Shown here: piece after piece, positions 23,783 to 32,204 of the stretch
Layout: each line of letters begins with the position of its first letter
Position numbering within the stretch: the stretch's first letter is position 1
Assembly: GCF_014287895.1 (NCBI RefSeq)
Contig: NZ_JACOPP010000018.1
Location: 1 to 59,974, forward strand
Source: Lawsonibacter hominis
Lineage (GTDB): Bacteria; Bacillota; Clostridia; Oscillospirales; Oscillospiraceae
DNA length: 59,974 bases
Reading direction: 5' to 3'
Made by a program: the position numbers and the translations under genes
Notes under the pieces: model-generated
Database searches by the model: none
Told to the model about the DNA's origin: nothing
What the model saw: only the letters and a program-made list of their open reading frames with translations

Positions 23783-25203
23783 CCCTGCACATCGCCATCG
23801 TCAAAGGGATCGCCGCACTCCGGGCAGAACTTGGGCGGATGGGCGGGATCATCCGGCTCCCAGCCACATTTGTCGCATTTGTACTGGGGTACGCCAGCGG
23901 GCTTTTTCGCCCCGCACTCCGCGCAGAATTTCCCTTTGTTCACCGCGCCGCAGGAACAGGTCCAGCCGTCCGCTGCGGGCCGGGGCTTGCCGCACTCTGG
24001 GCAGAATTTTCCGGTGACGGCTGCACCGCAGGTACACTGCCAGCTCTCTGCTGCCGGCTTGGGCTCCGGCTTTTTGCTGCCGCAGTTAGGGCAGAAGCTG
24101 CTGGTGATGCCGCTTTGTCCGCAGGCGCAGGTCCAGCCAGGGGCGGCAGGCGGGGGCGTGGGTACAGGGGCGGGGGTGGGCTGAGCCTGCTGCTGTGCGC
24201 CCATCTGATAGAGGTTCTGGGCGTTCATGCCGCCCATCTGTCCAGCCATCCCCATGCCCATAAAAGCCATAGCGGGACCGGCATTGGGGTTGCTGGCCGC
24301 GGACTGCATGGCGCTGGCCTGTGCGCCTACCAGATGGGCCGCCGCCCGGGTGGGGTCCATAAAGGCCGCGTTGCGCTGCAGCTCCTTGATCATCTGCTCG
24401 TCTTCCTCGTTGGCCTTGACACTGGAGACGCCAAAGGAAACGATCTCCATGCCCCGCAGGTCCCGCCACCGGGAGGAGAGCTGCTCGTTGAGGGCTTCTG
24501 CCAGCTCCAGGGTGTGACCAGGGAGAGCGGAGTAACGGATACCCATTTCCGAGATCTTTGCGAATGCGGGCTGCAGGGCGGTGAGCAACTCCGTCTTCAT
24601 CTGCCCCGCGATCTGCTCGGTCTTAAAGTCCTCGCTGACGTTGCCGCAGACATTGGTATAGAACAGCATGGGGTTTTTCAGGCGGATGCTGTACTCGCCG
24701 AAGCAGCGGATGGCGATATCGATGTCGATACCCGCCCGCTGGTCCACCACCCGGAAGGGGACGGGGCTTGGGGTTCCGTACTTGTTGCCGGTGAGCTCCT
24801 TGGTATTGAAATAGTAGATGCGCTGGTCCTTGGGGGCCTCTCCGCCGAAGGTGAAGCGCTTGCCGATGTTCTGGAACACGCCCTTGATGGATTCGCCCAG
24901 ATCGCCGGAGAAAAGGCTGGGCTCGGTGGACATATCGTAGGTGTACTCACCGGGCTCGGCGCACAGATCCACGATCTTGCCCTGCTCCACGATGAGCATA
25001 CACTGGCCGTTGGCCACGGCGATGACAGAGCCGTTGGTGATGATGTTGTCATCCCCCTTGGTGTTGCTGGAGCGGCCTGTGGCCTTCTTCTTTCCCTTTA
25101 CCGCCAGCACATCCGCGGGAATCGCTTCGCAGTAGAAGAATTCCTTCCACTGGTCGGCCATCACGCCGCCGGCTGCGCCCAATGCAGCTTTGATCAGTCC
25201 CAT
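23779..25203 (-). CDS. SPFH-domain protein with four C-terminal zinc ribbons (YdjI-like)
   Basis: 474 residues. The SPFH/YdjI (formerly 'virion core protein') domain spans about residues 20-290: QWKEFFYCEAIPADVLAVKG; GSVIAVANGQCMLIVEQGKI; DIDIAIRCFGEYSIRLKNP; MEIVSFGVSSVKANEED. A Met/Gly/Ala/Gln-rich linker follows, then four zinc ribbons from about residue 353 (CACGQ/CPNCG, CTCGA/CPECG, CSCGA/CAECG, CDKCG/CPECG). In B. subtilis the YdjI SPFH protein helps tie the PspA homologue YdjF to the membrane with YdjG and YdjH; all but the PspA counterpart are in this operon. Expected at the inner face of the membrane. Confidence 0.88.
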   Translation of the reverse strand: MGLIKAALGAAGGVMADQWKEFFYCEAIPADVLAVKGKKKATGRSSNTKGDDNIITNGSVIAVANGQCMLIVEQGKIVDLCAEPGEYTYDMSTEPSLFSGDLGESIKGVFQNIGKRFTFGGEAPKDQRIYYFNTKELTGNKYGTPSPVPFRVVDQRAGIDIDIAIRCFGEYSIRLKNPMLFYTNVCGNVSEDFKTEQIAGQMKTELLTALQPAFAKISEMGIRYSALPGHTLELAEALNEQLSSRWRDLRGMEIVSFGVSSVKANEEDEQMIKELQRNAAFMDPTRAAAHLVGAQASAMQSAASNPNAGPAMAFMGMGMAGQMGGMNAQNLYQMGAQQQAQPTPAPVPTPPPAAPGWTCACGQSGITSSFCPNCGSKKPEPKPAAESWQCTCGAAVTGKFCPECGKPRPAADGWTCSCGAVNKGKFCAECGAKKPAGVPQYKCDKCGWEPDDPAHPPKFCPECGDPFDDGDVQG

Positions 25204-25232
25204 AATGCGATCTCCTCTCTTGTTTTATTTTG

Positions 25233-26567
25233 TTATGGTGTCAGGAATGTCCACCCATCCACCAGATACCCGTTTGTGTCGGTGATGGGCCAGAGGTACC
25301 AAAAATCCTCCCAGGAGCGCTTGATGTGCAGGCACAGGTTCGGTACGCCTTCCGGGATCGTCAGGGAAAACCACCGAGGCTCATCAATGTTGAGCGTTTC
25401 GTCGTACAGGATCTCGTCCGTGACCCAATCCAGAAGCCGTCCGCTGTCATCCCACAGGGGCTCGCCCGTACAGAACCGGATCTGTGTTTCATACCAGCGC
25501 CCCACCACCAGCAGCCTGTCCAGTCCATCCGGCTCCAGCTTTGTGACCGGCAGTACCTCCAGCCATGCGGATACATCGTCCGGTGGGTTGGGCCAGTAGA
25601 AGGTCAGGCAGTCAGAGGGCTCCTCATACAAAGCCGTCTGCAGCGTTTCCGGCAGGAATGCGTCTACTCTCTGATAGACCGCCGTGCGGAGCGCCGGAGC
25701 GCCGTCCGTCTCGTAATGCTCCTGGAGATACAGCGTATCCGGATCGGTCAGGGTGAGAAAGAACTCCGCGCCGGTATCATCGTGAAAGAGCCGGACGCTC
25801 CAAAGCTCGTTGGAGAGGCCGTGGAACAGCGGTTCCTCCAGCAGTTCCGTCCGAAGCTCGGCTTCCTGCCGGTATTCCGGCTCATCCGTATCCAGAAAGT
25901 CCGCGAAGTAATAATCCGCGCTCAGCACATATCCCTCGATGGCGTCGCTCCACCTGCTTTCAAAAACCAGCGTGGAGGCCAGACCTTCTTCCCGGGCGTT
26001 ATAGCTCCAGCCCTCCACCTCGCCTGTGGTCATGCGCCATGTCCCATGCAGGTTTGCGATGCACAGTTCGCCGCCCGGGCCCGGCCGCTCCGCTTTTTCA
26101 AAATAGAATCGATCCCCATAGAAGGATTCCAAAATGATGCGGCCATCTTCAATGCGGCCATTCATCTCACCATCTTCATCGCCGTCCGAACTTGTCAGCC
26201 GCAGGGTGTGATCCGCGCCGAGCCACCAGGTCCCGCTGCCCAGATAGCTGTTAAAGCTGTCGCCCAGGACCTCACGGAATTGCGCCGTTCCGTCCTCGTT
26301 GAGAAAGAGATCGGCCCACCACCGCTCCGTGGGCATCTGGCTCACCTCTGTGCGATCAAAGAGATCGTTGTAGGACTCGTGCTGTACAGCCGTCCAATAG
26401 GTACCGCCCAATGAACTGTCGGAGTTATGGTCGGACGGAGGGGCGGAGGTCGCTGTGTCATCAGGAGACTCGGACGGCCCTTCTTCTCCGCCGCCGGGGG
26501 TGCCGCCGCAGGCCGTCAGGCAGAGCGCCAACAGCAAGGCCAGCATAGACATCCATACTCGTTTCAT
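25233..26567 (-). CDS. Predicted lipoprotein, first gene of the envelope operon
   Basis: 444 residues. Type II signal peptide MKRVWMSMLALLLALCLTAC followed by a Gly/Glu/Ser-rich linker. The extracellular part has repeated short beta units: GTYWTAVQHESYNDLFD; ADLFLNEDGTAQFREVLG; GTWWLGADHTLRLTSSDG; NLHGTWRMTTGEVEGW. The pattern resembles lipocalin-like or 'stress response' repeats. No catalytic motif. ATG 26567 (after AAGGTGTGC) is chosen over 26579. The predicted transcript start at about 26664 gives a leader of roughly 97 bases from the palindrome-controlled promoter. Confidence 0.72.
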   Translation of the reverse strand: MKRVWMSMLALLLALCLTACGGTPGGGEEGPSESPDDTATSAPPSDHNSDSSLGGTYWTAVQHESYNDLFDRTEVSQMPTERWWADLFLNEDGTAQFREVLGDSFNSYLGSGTWWLGADHTLRLTSSDGDEDGEMNGRIEDGRIILESFYGDRFYFEKAERPGPGGELCIANLHGTWRMTTGEVEGWSYNAREEGLASTLVFESRWSDAIEGYVLSADYYFADFLDTDEPEYRQEAELRTELLEEPLFHGLSNELWSVRLFHDDTGAEFFLTLTDPDTLYLQEHYETDGAPALRTAVYQRVDAFLPETLQTALYEEPSDCLTFYWPNPPDDVSAWLEVLPVTKLEPDGLDRLLVVGRWYETQIRFCTGEPLWDDSGRLLDWVTDEILYDETLNIDEPRWFSLTIPEGVPNLCLHIKRSWEDFWYLWPITDTNGYLVDGWTFLTP

Positions 26568-26670
26568 CTCACTGCACACCTTGACATCATCATTTTCCTG
26601 TTTGCAGTTACTTGCATGACGACACCTCTTTTCTTTCTGTTTTTGTTCCTCTGCGCTCTACTATGGTTTC

Positions 26671-26715
26671 ATTTTACCGGGTGCCGCTGTTTTGCGCCCT
26701 ACCCGCAGCAGGTAG
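26671..26715 (-). promoter_or_regulatory. Promoter A: 17-bp palindrome 22 nt upstream of a -10, driving the envelope operon
   Basis: On the plus strand CTACCCGCAGCAGGTAG lies at 26699-26715 (one mismatch from a perfect palindrome). Exactly 22 bases further in the minus direction is TAAAAT (26671-26676). The -35 position reads GGGCGC-like and is not a consensus hexamer, so the promoter should need an activator. The palindrome centre would lie near -42/-43. The same arrangement is found at 32100-32144 and 40276-40320. Confidence 0.75.
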
Positions 26716-26730
26716 TTTTTCGGACAAAAC

Positions 26731-26760
26731 GCAAAAAAGCGGAGCGGCATTTGCCGCCCC
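26731..26760 (-). terminator. Intrinsic terminator of the S-layer protein gene
   Basis: On the minus strand GCGGCA/TGCCGC forms a short GC stem with flanking GGG/TCC pairing, followed by CGCTTTTTTGCG. It lies 23 bases past the stop at 26783 and just upstream of promoter A. Confidence 0.7.
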
Positions 26761-26782
26761 ACTTGGTAAGAATATCCTGTTA

Positions 26783-29700
26783 TTATTCCACATACCGATA
26801 GAGGAAGGTGACGACCTGGGCGCGGGTGCAGTTGTTATCCGAACCGAACAGGCCATTGCCGATCCCGCCAGTGATGCCCTTGTTCGCCGCCCATGTGACC
26901 GCGTCGGCATAGTAAGCGCCGGCCTTTACATCGCTGAATACACTTCCTCCGCTGACCGCAGGGCTGCCCGCCGCACGGTACAGGAAGGTGACGATCTGAG
27001 CGCGGGTACAGGTAGCGTCGGGGCTGAACTTACCGCCGCCCGTGCCGCTGGTGATGCCGTTCTCAACGGCCCAGGCCACCGCTTTGGCATAGTAGGCATC
27101 CGCGGGGACATCGGCAAAGCTGTTCATGCTCTTGGGGGCGGGAGATCCGGCAGCCCTCCACAGGAAGGTGACCGCCTGGGCGCGGGTACAGATGCCGTTG
27201 GGGTCGAAGGTCACAGCGCTGGTGCCGCTGGTGATGCCCTTCTCAACCGCCCAGACAACAGCGTCCTCGTAGTAGGAGCCTGCGGGCACGTCGATGAAGG
27301 GGTTCTTGCCGGTGGGGGCAGAAGCCTTGAACGTGGCCGCCACAGTGACCTTGCTGGCGGGCATGGTGAAGGTATACTTGCCGTTCTTTTCGGTCAGCTT
27401 GAGATCCTTGTTGTTGCCGTCCAGCACAGTGAGGGTATCCAGTACATAGCCCTTGTCGGGATCGACCGTCAGGATGACGGTGGTGCCCTTGGCAGCGGAC
27501 TTGTGGCTGGCAATCACGTCACCGTTCTTGGAATCCTTCACGGTGATCGCGTAGGTGGTGACACCGCCTCCACCACCGCCGGTACTGCCGCCGGTGGAGG
27601 TGTTCTTCTCGAAGATTGCCTTGATCTCGACAGCCTCGTCAGGCATGGTGAACTTGTTGTCCGTGATAATCACGCTGCCCGTGACGACCTTCCACTCCTT
27701 GAAGTGGTAGCCGCTCTTGGCCTTGGCGCTCAGGGTGATCTCAGTACCGGCGACAGCCTTTGCGGGAGAGGCGGAAGCCGTACCGTTGCCATCGTCCTTG
27801 ACCGTAACGCTGTACTCGATGAGTTTGGGGATACTCTCGGTCTTGTCAGCTGCGCAGGCAGAGCACTTGTAATAACGAGTCCCCTCGGCGGTCACAGTGG
27901 GCGGGACCTCGTGATCGACTTCCCAGCTGTGGTTCTCGGTCTTTTCATAGCCGCAATCGGTGCAGGTGCCGGTGTGGGTCTTGCCGTCGCCCTTGTCCGT
28001 CCAGCTGGTGATGCTGTGCGGGGCTTCCTCGTAAGAACCGTCGTTCGTCGTGCAGTAACGGATATGCGTATCGGGAGTTGCAAAGATCCAGCTGCCGTAG
28101 GTATGTGTATGGGGCCCAGCCAGTGCCGGGAAGGCGTAGCTGAGGGTCACGCTGGTAGTCGTGCTGCCCGCTTCGGGAGTGACCTTGTGGCCGTTGATGG
28201 TAAATACCGCATCATTTGCGAAAGTATAGTCTGTCTCCGCAGTCAGTGTAACGGTTGCGGTATAAGCCTTCTCGCCAAATGCTGCCTCGTCGGGAGTCCA
28301 TGTCACAGTGGAAGCCGTGCAGTGAGCAGTACCGGTAACCGCCGCCGTGGTGTTGGGCGTAGCGCCGGAGGCCGGAGGCGTGATGCTGACGGCTGCGCCG
28401 TTCACGATCTTATCGTCGGCAGCGGCGGGCAGCGTGTAGGTCACGGTGATCGCGCCGGACGGCATCTCGACAATCTTGGTTGCGGCCGTCGGATTCTTAA
28501 TGGTGATGTGCGCCAGAACGTTTTCATTCACAGCGGGGATCTCCAGCCTGTAGGTCTGTCCGGCCTGTGCGGTCACGCTCTCGCCGGTGACAGTATTATT
28601 GTGAATCACACAGCTGGGGCCGCTCCTCCACGCCATTGTCTCGCTACGGTAACAGTCCTTTACGAAATCGAAGTTGGGGGTTCCTTCAAAAACGGCCCAC
28701 TTTTCCTTGAGGTCGTCGCCGGCCTTCAGCTCCGGCAGGGTGATGTTCAGGTCGCCCTCGTTCCTTGCGGTGATCATAAATACGATCTGCACTCTGCTGG
28801 CGCCGGCGCTATTGTCAGCAGGCGCCTGAGTATACCAGCCCCAACCTTCGGGGACATTCGCATCATCATACGAAGGCTTGTTGCTGAAATAATACCACCG
28901 CCGGACACCGTATTGTTCGATGGTGATGCCTTCCATGTCGGTGTAGAGCTTGAAGTTATCCTGGTTGGTTTTGAAATCTTCGTAGAATGCATAGCCGTTC
29001 TTGGCGTCAAGCGTCAAATGGGCCTTGTACTTAGCGCCGGTCTTGAACTCCTTCTCATAATCAGAGTATTCCGTATCCGGTCTGAGCCAAAGAGTTCCGT
29101 CTTTCGTAGTCCACTTTGCAAAGTCGGGATTTTCCGCAGGATCGTCATAGGCTTCCGGGTTTGTTGCGGACAACTTGACCTTTTCATTGCCGGTCGCGAT
29201 AGAGAAGGACGGGTATTTGATCGTCGAATCGCGGTGTGTCAGCTTATAAAAAGATTGTCCGGGAATTTCGGTATCCGCAACGGTCTCGTCGCCTTCCTGA
29301 TGCACAAAGTTATGCGGTCTCATGCCGTCCATGGGGTAGTTTTCCATGTTCAGCACAAGGCTGGTAACGTGCTTCACATTTTTGTAGTCAATGGTGGTCT
29401 CGGTATAGCCGCAGCCACTGATGCAGGAGCGGTTATATACCACGCCGCCGCTCGGAAGCGTATCGCCCGCGACCCAATCGCTCATGGTGTGCTGTTCGCT
29501 GGTGTTCATGATCTTCTGGCCGCAGGAGCAGGCCTCCCAGTGATACTTGGCGTTATAGCTCACGTGATCTGCCTTATGCCGGTGAACTACATCCAGGGGG
29601 AAGCTGTAATTGAGCGCACCGTCGCCATCGACGTAGCCGATGACATCCACGCCGCCGAACTTCAGGGTCGTGACCTTGCCGTTCTCGCCGCTAAAGGTAT

Positions 29701-31444
29701 AGCCATCCGGGGCGGGAATCGTAAAGGAGACATGGTTGATGCCCTCCTGAATGTTGTCATGTTCCCACGTTACATTAGGATGTATCGCCACGGTATTTCC
29801 GTTTTTATCCTTGGCCTCGAAGCTCAATTCACCCGGCTCACCGACGTCAGCCTTGTCCACGTTGAACGAAACGGTAGAAATGAAGGTATCCGCCGCTTCG
29901 CTCACCACCAGCTTAACGATATGCTGGTTGCCTATGATGCCGACGGAGCTGCCGTTCTTATCCAGATTCAGCTGCAAATCATAGGAATAGACCTTGGGGT
30001 CTGCGCCCGCAGGAATGGTGATCGTATGCGAGGTTTTATCGGCAGCGATGGTATCTGTCTGCTGTACTGCAGTAGAACCGGAGATATAATGCTCGCACGT
30101 GGTTCGATAGGTATAGCCCGCATTTACCAATTCACTCGCCAGAGGATACCACTCGAATTTGAGGGTATGCGCCGTGCTGTTGTCCATCCGCTCAACGGTG
30201 CCCTTCCAGTCCTTGAAGTAGTCGATGGGGTCGCCGTCCAGCGTGACGGACTTCATGCCCCATGCGTTGGGGATGACCTCGATGGGGCCCTTCAAGTTTA
30301 AATTCAGATAGAAAGACCCACCGTAAGGACTGTCGTCAAATATCACGCGCGAGCCGATGTTCTCGGAGGTATAGATCTTCCCGTTCACCTTTATCGCGCT
30401 GTTCGGGAAGAACTTCATAACGCGCTCTATCACCTGCTGTTTGACCCGCAAATCGTACCCACGCTCTCTGGTGACACCGTAAATATCGAGCTTGAGATAC
30501 TGGCCGGACGCGTCAAATACGCCGCTTTTGATCAGCATCGCCGGCTCGTTCCCCTTATAATTGCTTTCTTTTATGCTTTCGGTAACATAAAGGCCATCGT
30601 TGAAGCGCGCCCCGTCGATGACCATCTGCGTCTTATTTTCCAGCAGGCTGGTCACCGCAAACGGGAAGTTGAACTCGCCGCCGTTGAGAAGAACGCGCGG
30701 CTCCGCATCTCCCTCTTTCCACGACAGCTTATCTGTCCAGACTATGCCGTTGAAGGTGCCGCCCTTGACCGTGAGATTGGAATAGCGCAGCAGCAGCGCC
30801 GTCGGCATATACTCAACCTGCCTCATACTGGCATTGCTCCTGTCCCAGCTGTACGGGCAGTTGATCGTGCCGCCGTTGATCGTGATCTGCGGGCGCTCAC
30901 CGCCCTCGAACGGAACAAAATAGTTGTCGCTGATGCAGCCGTTGTTTCCATAGACATTCGAATCTATCGGATTCAGCCTTGTCAGCGTGCCGCCGTTCAT
31001 TGTGAATTTGGCAGGCGCGCCAGCACTGTCGGGGCTTATCATGATGATGCAGTGCCCCTTGGAGTCCCTCGCAAATTCAACCTCGATCGCGCCGCCGCCC
31101 TTGCTGTCGTACAGCGTGAATTCGCCGGAGCGAATTGTGATCAGGTTGTAAAACTCCGCCCGCTTGCTTGCGTCGATCCTGATCTTATGGCCGTTCAGGT
31201 CCAGTTTTTGGCTTTTCTTTATAAGGATCGCACCATCATCATATCCCGTCGTATAATCGATGTCATTTTCCAGCGTGAGATCTCTTGAAGTGGGCGACTC
31301 GAGATAGCTTTTAAACCAGTCCCAGTTCTTGATGTTGCCGTATCCGTAAGTATCATCCGCCGCGCTCGCCGTCACGCCCATGGCGGGCACGAGGGAGAGC
31401 AGCATGACCAGCGTCAGCAGCAGACTGGTAATTCGTTTTCTCAT
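26783..31444 (-). CDS. Large secreted S-layer homology (SLH) protein with InlB-type repeats
   Basis: 1553 residues. Signal peptide MRKRITSLLLTLVMLLSLVP ending ASA. The N-terminal ~350 residues look like a beta-helix (DLNGHKIRIDASKRAEFYNL; KFTMNGGTLTRLNP; QITINGGTINCPYS). A long middle region holds Ig-like and Cys-containing CxxCG units (CTDCGYEKTENHSWE; YYKCSACAADKTESIP). Two InlB B-type repeats follow (residues ~1225-1375, each ending in KFTMPDEAVEIKAIFEK or YTFTMPASKVTVAATFK), then three SLH domains at ~1385-1553 that bind secondary cell-wall polymer. An adhesin or structural surface protein on the cell exterior. AGGAGGAAGA precedes the ATG. It lies downstream of the receiver-like gene and its palindromic promoter B. 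Confidence 0.92.
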   Translation of the reverse strand: MRKRITSLLLTLVMLLSLVPAMGVTASAADDTYGYGNIKNWDWFKSYLESPTSRDLTLENDIDYTTGYDDGAILIKKSQKLDLNGHKIRIDASKRAEFYNLITIRSGEFTLYDSKGGGAIEVEFARDSKGHCIIMISPDSAGAPAKFTMNGGTLTRLNPIDSNVYGNNGCISDNYFVPFEGGERPQITINGGTINCPYSWDRSNASMRQVEYMPTALLLRYSNLTVKGGTFNGIVWTDKLSWKEGDAEPRVLLNGGEFNFPFAVTSLLENKTQMVIDGARFNDGLYVTESIKESNYKGNEPAMLIKSGVFDASGQYLKLDIYGVTRERGYDLRVKQQVIERVMKFFPNSAIKVNGKIYTSENIGSRVIFDDSPYGGSFYLNLNLKGPIEVIPNAWGMKSVTLDGDPIDYFKDWKGTVERMDNSTAHTLKFEWYPLASELVNAGYTYRTTCEHYISGSTAVQQTDTIAADKTSHTITIPAGADPKVYSYDLQLNLDKNGSSVGIIGNQHIVKLVVSEAADTFISTVSFNVDKADVGEPGELSFEAKDKNGNTVAIHPNVTWEHDNIQEGINHVSFTIPAPDGYTFSGENGKVTTLKFGGVDVIGYVDGDGALNYSFPLDVVHRHKADHVSYNAKYHWEACSCGQKIMNTSEQHTMSDWVAGDTLPSGGVVYNRSCISGCGYTETTIDYKNVKHVTSLVLNMENYPMDGMRPHNFVHQEGDETVADTEIPGQSFYKLTHRDSTIKYPSFSIATGNEKVKLSATNPEAYDDPAENPDFAKWTTKDGTLWLRPDTEYSDYEKEFKTGAKYKAHLTLDAKNGYAFYEDFKTNQDNFKLYTDMEGITIEQYGVRRWYYFSNKPSYDDANVPEGWGWYTQAPADNSAGASRVQIVFMITARNEGDLNITLPELKAGDDLKEKWAVFEGTPNFDFVKDCYRSETMAWRSGPSCVIHNNTVTGESVTAQAGQTYRLEIPAVNENVLAHITIKNPTAATKIVEMPSGAITVTYTLPAAADDKIVNGAAVSITPPASGATPNTTAAVTGTAHCTASTVTWTPDEAAFGEKAYTATVTLTAETDYTFANDAVFTINGHKVTPEAGSTTTSVTLSYAFPALAGPHTHTYGSWIFATPDTHIRYCTTNDGSYEEAPHSITSWTDKGDGKTHTGTCTDCGYEKTENHSWEVDHEVPPTVTAEGTRYYKCSACAADKTESIPKLIEYSVTVKDDGNGTASASPAKAVAGTEITLSAKAKSGYHFKEWKVVTGSVIITDNKFTMPDEAVEIKAIFEKNTSTGGSTGGGGGGVTTYAITVKDSKNGDVIASHKSAAKGTTVILTVDPDKGYVLDTLTVLDGNNKDLKLTEKNGKYTFTMPASKVTVAATFKASAPTGKNPFIDVPAGSYYEDAVVWAVEKGITSGTSAVTFDPNGICTRAQAVTFLWRAAGSPAPKSMNSFADVPADAYYAKAVAWAVENGITSGTGGGKFSPDATCTRAQIVTFLYRAAGSPAVSGGSVFSDVKAGAYYADAVTWAANKGITGGIGNGLFGSDNNCTRAQVVTFLYRYVE

Positions 31445-31619
31445 GTTCTATCTTCCTCCTATTTTGATTGGATACCCATTGTCCGCGCATTGTTTCTCGG
31501 CGTGCGGCCTCTTTTTTCCTCCCTTCTGCCTCCTAAAACCGCAGCACTTTTTCCGTTGTCTCTTGGTGTTCGCCGCCAGGCCGTCTTTGTGTATAAAACC
31601 GAATCGACCAGAGCCGGAT

Positions 31620-31668
31620 CAACGCCTACCACGGTAGGCGTTGAAATGGGGGGTACCCCCCATTTCAA
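31620..31668. repeat. Two abutting perfect palindromes between the receiver-like and SLH genes
   Basis: CAACGCCTACC/GGTAGGCGTTG (31620-31643, 2-nt loop) is followed by a 28-bp palindrome without loop at 31641-31668 (TTGAAATGGGGGGT and its complement); they share three bases. Neither has a following T-run. The first contains CTACC/GGTAG half-sites like those of promoters A-C but closer together. They may be an operator or a transcript-level switch ahead of the SLH gene. Confidence 0.7.
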
Positions 31669-31685
31669 AATGATCTTTGCCTCTC

Positions 31686-32072
31686 TCAAAGGGATTGCAG
31701 ACTGGCGGCCAAATAGTCCAGAGATACATCATAAAACACAAAGTCGTCGATCTCGCCCCTACGCTTAGCCTCGATGGCGCGGCTCACAGCCTCCGGCTGT
31801 CCTTCGGGGCACATCAGCATGAGCCGGCAGTGGGGCGTGACTTCCCGCAGCCATGCGCACAGGGCCAGACAGAAGTCGATGCCGTGATCGCCGTCCTCGG
31901 AGACCTCCAGCAGTGCCCCGGAGGCCAGATGGCTGCGGATGGCCACATCCGCGTTGGCATAGTCCGGCTCATAGCACAGCTGTATTCCCGGGGCGTCCCA
32001 CACTTTCGCCATCAGGCCCTGAGCCAGCGATGCCCGCCGCATGATCAGGAGCACAGTTTTCAGCCTCCCCAC
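31686..32072 (-). CDS. Degenerate receiver-like protein, paralogue of 12143-12523
   Basis: 128 residues from a GTG at 32072 that follows AGAAGG. KTVLLIMRRASLAQGLMAK, a central strand where the expected phospho-acceptor Asp appears as GALLEVSED, CRLMLMCPEG, and the shared C-terminal block AKRRGEIDDFVFYDVSLDYL. It has no output domain. With the usual receiver Asp replaced it is probably a pseudo-receiver acting by protein contact. It is the first gene after promoter B (5' leader about 20 bases), lies just downstream of the LuxR response regulator, and precedes the SLH gene. Confidence 0.6.
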   Translation of the reverse strand: MGRLKTVLLIMRRASLAQGLMAKVWDAPGIQLCYEPDYANADVAIRSHLASGALLEVSEDGDHGIDFCLALCAWLREVTPHCRLMLMCPEGQPEAVSRAIEAKRRGEIDDFVFYDVSLDYLAASLQSL

Positions 32073-32099
32073 CTCCCATACCTTCTGTATTACAGATTT

Positions 32100-32144
32100 A
32101 TTGTAGAGCTTATTTCGAATTTGCACCCTACCCGCTGCGGGTAG
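32100..32144 (-). promoter_or_regulatory. Promoter B: perfect 17-bp palindrome 22 nt upstream of a -10
   Basis: CTACCCGCTGCGGGTAG (32128-32144) is a perfect palindrome about a central base. On the minus strand 22 bases separate it from TACAAT (32100-32105). The -35 position reads GGGTGC, not consensus. It is flanked upstream by an AAAAGA tract, as at sites A and C. Predicted start near 32093, driving the receiver-like gene and possibly the SLH gene. Confidence 0.8.
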
Positions 32145-32160
32145 TCTTTTCCCTAAAACA

Positions 32161-32189
32161 AAAAATCCACCGGCACAAAGCCGGTGGAT
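32161..32189 (-). terminator. Intrinsic terminator of the two-component operon
   Basis: ATCCACCGGC (32165-32174) pairs with GCCGGTGGAT (32180-32189) around a 5-nt loop; the minus strand continues TTTTTTGTTTT. It lies 16 bases past the response-regulator stop. Confidence 0.92.
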
Positions 32190-32204
32190 AGGAAGTGCAA
32201 TTCT

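Noticed and set aside
26612..30301. 1229-codon plus-strand open frame opposite the SLH gene
   Set aside because: A high-GC shadow of a convincing secreted protein with signal peptide, InlB repeats and SLH domains.
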